From: CAYTQK01 sp964439745
Lineage (GTDB): Bacteria; Desulfobacterota; Desulfobacteria; Desulfobacterales; Desulfosudaceae
Length of the DNA stretch: 10,848 bases
NCBI GenBank assembly: GCA_964439745.1
Contig: CAYTQK010000095.1
Coordinates: 1 to 10,848 of the forward strand
Reading direction: 5' to 3'
In this document: one piece after another, positions 1 to 5,789 of the stretch
How the letters are laid out: each line of letters opens with the position of its first letter
Numbering within the stretch: the first letter of the stretch is position 1
The notes under the pieces: generated by a model
Database searches by the model: none
The model's input: only the letters and a program-made list of their open reading frames with translations
Told to the model about the DNA's origin: nothing
Translations under genes and position numbers: made by a program

Positions 1-72
1 GAGGCGGGACTTGCAGCTGCGCTCAAATCGACTCGTGAAATATCCGGGCCAACCCGGAAGGAGAAACCATGA
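1..72 (+). CDS. C-terminal end of an upstream gene (partial)
   Basis: Frame 1 is open from the window edge and ends at TGA 70-72, giving 23 residues ending in STREISGPTRKEKP. The tail is polar and basic, like a cytoplasmic C-terminus. Its stop overlaps the ATG of the next gene in an ATGA arrangement (69-72), which suggests that the two genes are co-transcribed and translationally coupled. Frame 3 has a stop in this stretch. Frame 2 stays open but runs into the next gene out of frame. From memory, PII-like proteins of this kind in marine and sulfate-reducing bacteria often follow a DUF1538 membrane protein, but 23 residues cannot confirm that here. Confidence 0.55.
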   Translation, partial: EAGLAAALKSTREISGPTRKEKP

Positions 73-1193
73 CTACCGGCAAAACCGTTTCCCTGGTGAC
101 GGCCCACCTTCATCGCAACATCGCCAGGGAGGTCACCACCGGAATGAACGAAGCCGGCATCGTGGACTACTACCGGCATGCGGCCCGGTCCGTTGTCATT
201 GCTGAAAAACACGGTATCTGGTCGCTGCTGCCGCTACGGGACTTAGCCGAAGATCCTCTGGAAACAGTTTTTTTTCTGGCCAGGCGCGAGGCCGGACCGG
301 CCCTGGCCCACCGGATCGCCGAGCTGGGCCACCTGTATGCCCCGGGCCGGGGCTCGGTGCTGGTGGAGTCGGTGGACCTGCTGGACGGCCATGCCCTCTG
401 CCGGGAGAATTATATTCCCGGCTTTGATGCACCGCCGCCGCCGGGACTTCTTCATGCCTGTACCGGCATCTGCTGTATTATGCAGCGGGGGCAGGCGGAA
501 GCAGTGGCCCGGATTCCCCTGGACACGGGCACCTGTGTGCCGGCCATTCATTTCGGCACGGGCATGGGGGTCCGGGACAGAATGGGGCTGCTGCGCATCA
601 CCATTCCCTTTGAAAAAGAAATCGTCCATGCCTTTGCCACCCTTCACGAGGCCGAAAACATCATGGAAATGATGATCGAGGCGGGACGGCTGGAACGGCC
701 CGGCAGCGGTTTTGTCTATACCTTTCCCGTCGAAGCAGGCCTGATCAACATCCGGGTCCGGCGGGGACAACGGCAGCATGCCGCCAGCATCGAGCAGATC
801 GTCACCGCCCTGGACAACATCAAGGGCGGCACTGAGTGGCGGCGCCGACGAAACCTTGGAACCAGGCGGATCAGCCGGAAAAAACACTATATCCGTAATC
901 TGGTGGACCTGGTGCTTTTGTGTGACGGCGGCACGGGATCAGACCTGATGAAGGCGGCCATGGACGCCGGCGCCGGCGGCGCCACCATCTCCAGCGTTCA
1001 ATATGTCCGGCCTCCCGATTCACCTCTGGGCGCCATCCCGCCGGTACGGGATGTGTGCAGCATGGTTATTCCCGAGTCCATGATTGCAACCATGCACTAT
1101 ACCCTGGAGCAGGCCGGTGCCTTTACCGACCAATGTCACGGCTGGATCCATGTTCGCGGAACATACAAGGCATTTACATATGTCGGCGAATAG
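69..1193 (+). CDS. Tandem PII-like protein with three GlnB-fold domains
   Basis: This 374-residue protein reads as three consecutive PII-like (GlnB-fold) units, at about residues 5-106, 128-230 and 277-372. The middle unit is clearest: an ITIPFEKEIVH strand-and-turn, an ENIMEMMIEAGRL helix and a PGSGFVYTFPV strand follow the familiar PII pattern of a Pro-Glu-Lys turn, a helix and a P-G-x-G-x-x-x-x-x-P-V strand. Unit one has NIAREVTTGMNEAGI and PGRGSVLVESV in the matching places. Unit three has SDLMKAAMDAGAGGATI and a Gly-rich end. The T-loops look short or rebuilt, and no canonical uridylylation tyrosine is evident. PII proteins sense 2-oxoglutarate and adenine nucleotides and bind transporters or enzymes, but the ligand and partner here are unknown. 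The start is backed by AAGGAG at 58-63, five bases upstream. The gene overlaps its upstream neighbour, a possible partner. A single-domain GlnB/GlnK is about 112 residues, so this is a fusion or triplication. Confidence 0.75.
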   Translation: MTTGKTVSLVTAHLHRNIAREVTTGMNEAGIVDYYRHAARSVVIAEKHGIWSLLPLRDLAEDPLETVFFLARREAGPALAHRIAELGHLYAPGRGSVLVESVDLLDGHALCRENYIPGFDAPPPPGLLHACTGICCIMQRGQAEAVARIPLDTGTCVPAIHFGTGMGVRDRMGLLRITIPFEKEIVHAFATLHEAENIMEMMIEAGRLERPGSGFVYTFPVEAGLINIRVRRGQRQHAASIEQIVTALDNIKGGTEWRRRRNLGTRRISRKKHYIRNLVDLVLLCDGGTGSDLMKAAMDAGAGGATISSVQYVRPPDSPLGAIPPVRDVCSMVIPESMIATMHYTLEQAGAFTDQCHGWIHVRGTYKAFTYVGE

Positions 1194-1382
1194 GGTTTCC
1201 GGTTTTTAGAATCCGGCCGGGACTTTTCCGACATCCGCTGCCCTTGCCCGAAAACAGTTACAACCGCAAAAAAACCGAGTCGTTTTCTCCGCCACCCCCT
1301 TGATTTTTCTATCGGCCCACCCTTGCGGTGCAGCCAAAGATATTTTTTGGGGTTGAAGTTTTTCCCGATTCAGTCAACTATA

Positions 1383-1420
1383 TGGTGCAACTAAATGCGT
1401 TAAAAACGTTGTTGTCACCA
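1383..1420. repeat. Inverted repeat upstream of the histidine kinase gene
   Basis: TGGTGCAAC (1383-1391) pairs with GTTGTCACCA (1411-1420) with one bulged base. Inside it, CGTT (1398-1401) pairs with AACG (1405-1408). There is no following T-run, so it is not a standard terminator. It lies 61 bases before the kinase start and could be a protein-binding site or a leader structure. The rest of the 1194-1481 gap shows no small gene and no convincing promoter or terminator. Confidence 0.4.
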
Positions 1421-1426
1421 ATGGTG

Positions 1427-1449
1427 CCGGCGGGTTTGCACCCGGCCGG
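1427..1449. repeat. GC-rich hairpin in the kinase leader
   Basis: CCGGCGGGT (1427-1435) and ACCCGGCCGG (1440-1449) form a nine-pair stem with one bulge around a TTGC loop. It ends 32 bases before the kinase ATG and has no T-run. It follows directly after the inverted repeat at 1383-1420, so the leader may carry two stacked structures. A role in mRNA stability or attenuation is possible but unproven. Confidence 0.4.
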
Positions 1450-1481
1450 GACACGGCCTCGCGACACGGAATCCAGGACAG

Positions 1482-3386
1482 ATGAACAATCCGAGCGGAA
1501 AACAGCCGGCAGAAAAAAGAAAATGGACGTTTACGCTCCGGTTCAAGGTAATGGTCATCTTCCTGGCGCTGACCCTGGCCCCGGTGTTGATGATCGGTTA
1601 TTTTTCCTTTCATTTTTCCGAAGAGCTCATCGTCAGCATGGTGGTGCGTCAGCTGGAAAATGCCGCCAAAGACAAGGCAACGCTTCTGGAAGGCTGGCTC
1701 AAAGAGCGCGTGGCCGATGTTTCCATGGTGGCAGAGACCTCCCTGGTGCGATCCATGGAACCGGACCGGATAAAACCATACCTTGATCTGATCCGGGAAA
1801 AATATGGTGTCTACAAACGCCTGGCCGTCATTTCCCCCGACGGCGCGGTAGCAGCCGCAAGCCCGGAAGACGCGGCCGGCTTGCCGGTTGCCGCGGCCCC
1901 CTCCTACCGGATGCGCCGGGATCTGTTTATCTCGGATATCACTTACGCCGTAGAAGAAAAGGAATCATCCTTTATGATTGCCGTTCCGGTCCTCGGACCG
2001 GATGGCCGCCTGGCCGGCACGGTGTACGGCAATATCGGCACGGGCAAAATCATTTCCTACATTCTCAATGTCTCCCTGGGGACCACCGGAGAATGTTACC
2101 TGGTCGACCGGGACGGCCGTTTTCTGGCCCACCAGGACCCGCACCGGATCCTGACGGAAAACATCTCCCGTTCCGACAGCTTTCGCAATATTTTCGAAAA
2201 AGCAGACCGCCAGAGCATCTATCGGGATTACCGGGGGATCGAGGTGCTGGGTGCCTCCCGCCAGGTCGGCGACATGGACTGGTATATCGTGGTGGAGCAG
2301 GACCGGGCCGAGGCCATGGCCGCTGCCGATAAACTCAGAAAGGCAATTTACCTGACCCTGCTGTTGTTCATCGTCAGCGCCCTGATGCTGACCTTGATGA
2401 TCTCCTATCATATTGTCACCCCCATCCGCAAACTCAGCCGATATGCCGGCCGGATCGCGGACTCCCGGTTTGATGAGGCGGCTGCGATCCGGCTGAACCG
2501 GAATGATGAAATCGGTATGCTGGGGGAAGCATTGACGGACATGGCCGCCAGGCTCCGGGAGCGGCATACCCGCCTCAAAGAAAAGGTCGGCCAGCGTGAA
2601 GCGGAACTCAAGGAAGCGGACCTGATTCTTCAAAAAACCCGGTTGATCGCCGAACGGGCTGAAAAATTCGCGGCCATGGGACAGGTGGGCGCCGCCGTTG
2701 CCCACGAGATCCGTACCCCGCTCACCTCCATCAAACTCTTTTTGGAATCGGTGCAATCGGAAATCGACATTTCCGCCGAATATGAAGAAGATTTTACCAT
2801 CGCCATGAACCAGATCGGCCGCATCGAGGCCACCATCAACCGGTTTCTGGATTTTGCCAAGCCCCAGGAACTGCAATTCTCAAAGATTGAATTACAGCCG
2901 TTTCTGGCCGACCTGCTGATCATGGTGCGGCCCCAGGTAAACCGCCAGGAATGCGTGCTCACGGTTGACCTGGCCGATGACCTGCCGGTGATTACCGGTG
3001 ACCGGCGGCTGCTGGCCGAGGCCCTGATCAACCTGCTGGTCAATGCCCTGGATGCCATGCCGCAAAGCGGAACTTTGACCGTCACCGCGGTACAGGATAT
3101 TTTTGCGGTAACCGGCCGGGACATTCCCTGTGTCCGGATTGACATCGCGGATACCGGCCATGGTATTGTCGACGACCAGCTGGATAATATTTTCAAACCG
3201 TTTTTCACCACCAAGGCCACGGGAACCGGCCTGGGACTGCCACTGGTGCTGAATACCATCCGCAGTCACGGGGGGGTGATCCAGGTGAAAAGCACCATCG
3301 ACCAAGGTACGGTGTTTTCCGTTTTTCTGCCGCTTTCCATGGATGCGCCGCTGGATGACGTCAATGGAAAAAATATTACTGATTGA
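1482..3386 (+). CDS. Membrane-bound double-Cache sensor histidine kinase
   Basis: This 634-residue sensor kinase probably perceives a small ligand outside the cytoplasm and phosphorylates the NtrC-type regulator encoded next. Domains in order are a basic N-terminus, a first membrane helix at about 22-44, and an extracytoplasmic double-Cache region at about 48-285. The Cache strands include YKRLAVISPDGAV, GTVYGNIGTGKI and ECYLVDRDGRFLAH. Then come a second membrane helix at about 288-309, HAMP at about 305-360, a charged coiled coil to about 395, the H-box AVAHEIRTPLTS with phospho-acceptor His408, and a HATPase domain. The HATPase has N-box Asn517/Asn521, G1 DTGHG 557-561, F-box FKPFFTT and G2 GTGLG 581-585. 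All catalytic motifs are intact. The start has only a weak AGGA at 1475-1478, three bases away. Its end overlaps the regulator gene by 23 bases. dCache kinases often bind amino acids or organic acids; the ligand here is not readable. Confidence 0.93.
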   Translation: MNNPSGKQPAEKRKWTFTLRFKVMVIFLALTLAPVLMIGYFSFHFSEELIVSMVVRQLENAAKDKATLLEGWLKERVADVSMVAETSLVRSMEPDRIKPYLDLIREKYGVYKRLAVISPDGAVAAASPEDAAGLPVAAAPSYRMRRDLFISDITYAVEEKESSFMIAVPVLGPDGRLAGTVYGNIGTGKIISYILNVSLGTTGECYLVDRDGRFLAHQDPHRILTENISRSDSFRNIFEKADRQSIYRDYRGIEVLGASRQVGDMDWYIVVEQDRAEAMAAADKLRKAIYLTLLLFIVSALMLTLMISYHIVTPIRKLSRYAGRIADSRFDEAAAIRLNRNDEIGMLGEALTDMAARLRERHTRLKEKVGQREAELKEADLILQKTRLIAERAEKFAAMGQVGAAVAHEIRTPLTSIKLFLESVQSEIDISAEYEEDFTIAMNQIGRIEATINRFLDFAKPQELQFSKIELQPFLADLLIMVRPQVNRQECVLTVDLADDLPVITGDRRLLAEALINLLVNALDAMPQSGTLTVTAVQDIFAVTGRDIPCVRIDIADTGHGIVDDQLDNIFKPFFTTKATGTGLGLPLVLNTIRSHGGVIQVKSTIDQGTVFSVFLPLSMDAPLDDVNGKNITD

Positions 3387-4827
3387 TGATGACGAAGGCC
3401 TGCTCCATTTTCTGAGCCGGTTCTTCCGGCGCAAAGGCTTTGCCGTCACCGCTCTGGCCAATGCCCGCCAGGCCATGGAGGCCATTGCCGGGGAAAATTT
3501 CGACCTGGTCATGCTGGATTACAAAATGCCGGAACTAAATGGTCTGGATGCCTTGGGCGAAATCAAGAAGATGGACGCCAAAACCCCGGTGATTCTCATG
3601 ACCGCTTACGGCACCACCGATCTGGCCATTGAAGCCATGAAACGCGGTGCCTATGACTATCTGGTCAAACCGTTTGACCAGATGGAATTGACGCGCATCG
3701 TGGGCGAAGCCCTCAAGGTCAATCGCCAGGTAAAAGATGTGGTCGGTTTTCCCGTGGCCGCGCCGGAGGCGACCTCTTTTCCCAAAACCAAAAGCACCCT
3801 GCAGATCATCGGCAACAGCCGTAAAATGCAGGAAATCTATAAGCTGATCGGCCAGATCGCGGAAAAGGATGTTGCCATCTTTATCACCGGTGAAAGCGGC
3901 ACGGGCAAGGAACTGGTAGCCCGGGCCATTTATCATCACAGCCGCCGCAAGGATAAACCGTTTATCGCCGTCAACTGCGGGGCGATCCCGGAATCCCTGT
4001 TTGAAAGCGAATTGTTCGGCCACGAGCGCGGCGCCTTTACCGGCGCTGATCGGACCGTTATGGGCAAGATGGAAAGGTGTCATCAGGGAACCCTGTTTCT
4101 GGATGAAATCACGGAAATGTCATTGCCGCTTCAGGCCAAGATGCTGCGGGCCATTCAGGAAAAAGAGATTGAGCGCGTCGGCGGCAACCGGGTGATTCCC
4201 GTGGACATCCGGATTCTGGCGGCCACCAACAGGGATATTGAAAAAGAAGTGGAAGCCGGCCGTTTCCGCCAGGACCTCTATTGGCGATTGCAGGTGATTG
4301 CCATCCACATGCCGCCCCTCCGGGAACGAATCGAGGATATTCCCCTGCTGGTGCAATACTTTTTGGAACGTTTCTGCGCCGAATACAACATGGCCCGTTG
4401 TTATATCAAGGACAGCGCCCTGCAGAAACTGGCCGCCTATTCCTGGCCGGGCAATGTGCGCGAACTGGAAAATTGTATACGCCGGGCGGTGCTCCTGTCC
4501 GCGGGCAATGTTATCGCCGAAAAAGACCTCATGATTCCGGAGACGGACGCGGAAAAGCGGCTGATGGAAGGCACCCGGACCGATCTGCTGGAGCGGCTGC
4601 GCGATAAGCTGGCCGAGATCATCCCGGACCTGCTGCGTTTGTCCGACCAGGATATTCATGCCGATATCATCGGCCTGGTGGAAGAAACCCTTATCAGTGA
4701 AGCCCTCCGTCAATGCGGTGACAACCAGGTGCAGGCCGCGAAAATGCTCGGCATCAGCAGAAATACCCTGCGTCATCGCCTCAAAAAACAGTCAGACCGG
4801 TTGCAGAACAATGATGATCCGGACTGA
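3364..4827 (+). CDS. NtrC-family sigma54-activating response regulator
   Basis: A 487-residue bacterial enhancer-binding protein that should receive phosphate from the kinase just upstream and activate sigma54 RNA polymerase. The receiver occupies about 1-120, with acidic DDD 8-10, phospho-acceptor Asp52 in MLDYKMP, Thr80 and Lys102. The AAA+ domain spans about 145-385, with Walker A GESGTGK 176-182, the sigma54-contacting GAFTGA loop 223-228, Walker B TLFLDE 243-248, and WPGNVREL near its end. A Fis-type helix-turn-helix lies at 452-475 (NQVQAAKMLGISRNTLRHRL). The start is placed at 3364 because the receiver begins right there; in-frame ATGs at 3343 and 3355 would add only a short MRRWMTS extension. 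The start lies inside the kinase gene, implying coupling. A sigma54 promoter begins 274 bases after its stop, making the downstream gdhA unit its likeliest target. Confidence 0.94.
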   Translation: MEKILLIDDDEGLLHFLSRFFRRKGFAVTALANARQAMEAIAGENFDLVMLDYKMPELNGLDALGEIKKMDAKTPVILMTAYGTTDLAIEAMKRGAYDYLVKPFDQMELTRIVGEALKVNRQVKDVVGFPVAAPEATSFPKTKSTLQIIGNSRKMQEIYKLIGQIAEKDVAIFITGESGTGKELVARAIYHHSRRKDKPFIAVNCGAIPESLFESELFGHERGAFTGADRTVMGKMERCHQGTLFLDEITEMSLPLQAKMLRAIQEKEIERVGGNRVIPVDIRILAATNRDIEKEVEAGRFRQDLYWRLQVIAIHMPPLRERIEDIPLLVQYFLERFCAEYNMARCYIKDSALQKLAAYSWPGNVRELENCIRRAVLLSAGNVIAEKDLMIPETDAEKRLMEGTRTDLLERLRDKLAEIIPDLLRLSDQDIHADIIGLVEETLISEALRQCGDNQVQAAKMLGISRNTLRHRLKKQSDRLQNNDDPD

Positions 4828-4975
4828 TGCGCAGGCAGCTACCCTGCCCGCCTCTTGCTTGCCGCCAGAGGCTTGCTGTGCAAACCCTGATTGACTGCTC
4901 AAATTTTATACAAATATAAAACAACTATATAAATAAAATAGTTATGTAATTTCTGGATCCCCTGCCACCGGTCTT

Positions 4976-4987
4976 ATCCGGCCGGAT
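4976..4987. promoter_or_regulatory. Perfect 12-base palindrome, possible activator binding site
   Basis: ATCCGGCCGGAT is an exact palindrome centred about 147 bases upstream of the predicted sigma54 start site. That is within the distance at which NtrC-type activators usually bind upstream activating sequences. A related ATCCGGCCGGGA occurs at 1211-1222, upstream of the kinase gene. CCGG-rich words are common in this genome, so the assignment is tentative. Confidence 0.3.
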
Positions 4988-5061
4988 GTAGTTTTTGGGT
5001 ACCCCGCCCCTTCTCCCCCTCCCTGATCAGTCGTCCGGGATGAAAATAGAATCCATTTGAT

Positions 5062-5074
5062 TATCAATATATTA
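5062..5074 (+). promoter_or_regulatory. IHF binding site (exact consensus match)
   Basis: TATCAATATATTA fits the IHF consensus WATCARNNNNTTR at every defined position. It lies at about -66 to -54 relative to the predicted sigma54 start site, between the candidate activator palindrome and the -24 box. This is where IHF normally bends DNA to bring an enhancer-bound activator to sigma54 polymerase. Confidence 0.6.
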
Positions 5075-5101
5075 TCCCAATAAAACCGATTTCTGTTTGG
5101 T

Positions 5102-5117
5102 TGGCATGGCCATTGCA
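5102..5117 (+). promoter_or_regulatory. Sigma54 (-24/-12) promoter
   Basis: TGGCATGGCCATTGCA matches the sigma54 consensus TGGCACGNNNNTTGCW with one change (C to T). The invariant GG (5103-5104) and GC (5115-5116) have the required spacing of 11 positions from the second G to the G of GC. Transcription should start near 5128, giving a leader of about 58 bases before the ATG at 5186. The gene immediately upstream encodes a sigma54 activator with an intact GAFTGA loop. Confidence 0.85.
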
Positions 5118-5127
5118 TTTTCCAGGA

Positions 5128-5157
5128 GTGCCATACGGAAAAGATTTTTCGTATAAT
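5128..5157 (+). promoter_or_regulatory. Possible secondary sigma70 promoter
   Basis: An exact TATAAT lies at 5152-5157, with a four-of-six -35 box GTGCCA at 5128-5133 and an 18-base spacer. A start near 5164 would leave a short leader that still includes the ribosome binding site GAGAGG (5173-5178). It sits in the leader of the sigma54 transcript, so the unit might have both a regulated and a basal promoter. Confidence 0.35.
5133..5154 (+). repeat. Leader hairpin near the 5' end of the predicted transcript
   Basis: ATACGGAAAA (5133-5142) pairs with TTTTTCGTAT (5145-5154) around two bases, with one G-U pair in RNA. It would lie at about +6 to +27 of the sigma54 transcript. Its right arm overlaps the TATAAT box. 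It could protect the mRNA 5' end or act as an operator. It is not followed by a T-run. Confidence 0.5.
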
Positions 5158-5167
5158 CAATATGTTA
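5155..5167 (+). promoter_or_regulatory. Second exact IHF consensus match
   Basis: AATCAATATGTTA fits WATCARNNNNTTR at all defined positions. It shares eleven of twelve bases (TCAATATRTTAT) with the site at 5062-5074, 93 bases upstream. Being downstream of the sigma54 start and overlapping the TATAAT box, it could let IHF repress the secondary promoter. Its AT-rich setting makes a chance match more likely than for the first site. Confidence 0.3.
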
Positions 5168-5185
5168 TAAAAGAGAGGTCCGCCC

Positions 5186-5764
5186 ATGAAAAAAGATCAG
5201 GGGTATGAATCAACAGGTTCTATGGCAGTGGTCCCGTTCCATCGTAAAACGATGACAACGGATTTTGACGGCGTCCTGGCAGTTGAAAGAATGGCTGAAA
5301 TCATGTCCATGTGCGACCGCAACAATCCCGTCTACGATCAGGTCACCAGCTTCAGCGTGGCCTTGTATGCGCTGGGATTTTGTGACTGCCCGGACTTCAT
5401 CTCGTTCCAGGATGTTTCCGCCGGGGAAGCCGCCGAATTGCTGTGCACGCACTTTTCTGAAGTCGATCCGGATGAAATCCCGGAAGATTATCACCTTATC
5501 CGGTCAAAGGAACGGTATCTGCTGGTCATTGGTGACCCCCTCTTTCCGATCCATTTTGCGGTGATTGCCGACAAACGCGCGGAACGGCCCTATTTTTCAA
5601 AACTGCCGTTTTTCGGAGCCGGATACGACAGCCTGGATGAGCTTGTCACCGAATTTGTCGGGATAGACGGCGTCACAAGGGAAGATTTTCATTTTTTCCG
5701 GAAAAACCGGCCTGGCCGGATTCCATCGTCATCTCTCGGTAAAATTTACATAGTGCGGGATTAA
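5186..5764 (+). CDS. Protein of unknown function, co-transcribed with gdhA
   Basis: I do not recognise this 192-residue family. It is acidic to neutral, lacks a signal peptide or membrane segment, and is probably cytoplasmic. It has four cysteines (43, 66, 68, 87), two of them in a C-D-C-P motif at 66-69. A hydrophobic helix spans about 52-66 and an acidic stretch (SEVDPDEIPED) about 91-101. A predicted strand, YLLVIGDPLFPIHFAVIAD, spans about 111-129, and the C-terminus is basic and aromatic (DFHFFRKNRPGR). The start at 5186 is supported by GAGAGG at 5173-5178 with seven bases of spacing; a second ATG at 5222 has no comparable site. It is the first gene after a sigma54 promoter and ends only 25 bases before gdhA. 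It may therefore modulate glutamate dehydrogenase or act in the same nitrogen response, but this rests on context alone. Confidence 0.85.
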   Translation: MKKDQGYESTGSMAVVPFHRKTMTTDFDGVLAVERMAEIMSMCDRNNPVYDQVTSFSVALYALGFCDCPDFISFQDVSAGEAAELLCTHFSEVDPDEIPEDYHLIRSKERYLLVIGDPLFPIHFAVIADKRAERPYFSKLPFFGAGYDSLDELVTEFVGIDGVTREDFHFFRKNRPGRIPSSSLGKIYIVRD

Positions 5765-5789
5765 CAATAAATTGAAAGGAGAGCAAGGC

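Larger units (their letters stand above)
4828..5185 (+). promoter_or_regulatory. 358-base control region before the unknown gene and gdhA
   Basis: This gap holds no credible gene. Its first part has two weak hairpins, GGCAG/CTGCC (4834-4848) and GCCTCT/AGAGGC (4850-4872), with no T-run, so no clear intrinsic terminator ends the regulator gene. A very AT-rich block follows (about 4895-4950) with AACTAT/ATAGTT as arms at 4923-4943. The second half carries a palindrome, two IHF-type sites, a sigma54 promoter and a leader hairpin, listed separately. The drop in GC compared with the flanking genes is marked. Confidence 0.7.

Noticed and set aside
1313..1326. Sigma54-like CGGCCCACCCTTGC upstream of the kinase
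   Set aside because: The GG to GC spacing is one base short and the -24 box is poor; sigma54 promoters do not tolerate this well.
1353..1383. TTGAAG ... CTATAT as a sigma70 promoter for the kinase
   Set aside because: The spacer is 19 bases and the -10 is weak, so it is not reported as a feature.
1422..1440. TGG...TTTGCA resembling a sigma54 promoter before the kinase
   Set aside because: The distance between GG and GC is three bases too long.
1965..2876. Minus-strand open frame of 303 codons inside the kinase gene
   Set aside because: It is a codon-bias shadow of a kinase with complete catalytic motifs on the other strand, and has no convincing ribosome site.
4834..4872. Two small hairpins after the regulator gene as a terminator
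   Set aside because: The stems are only five and six pairs and neither is followed by a T-run.
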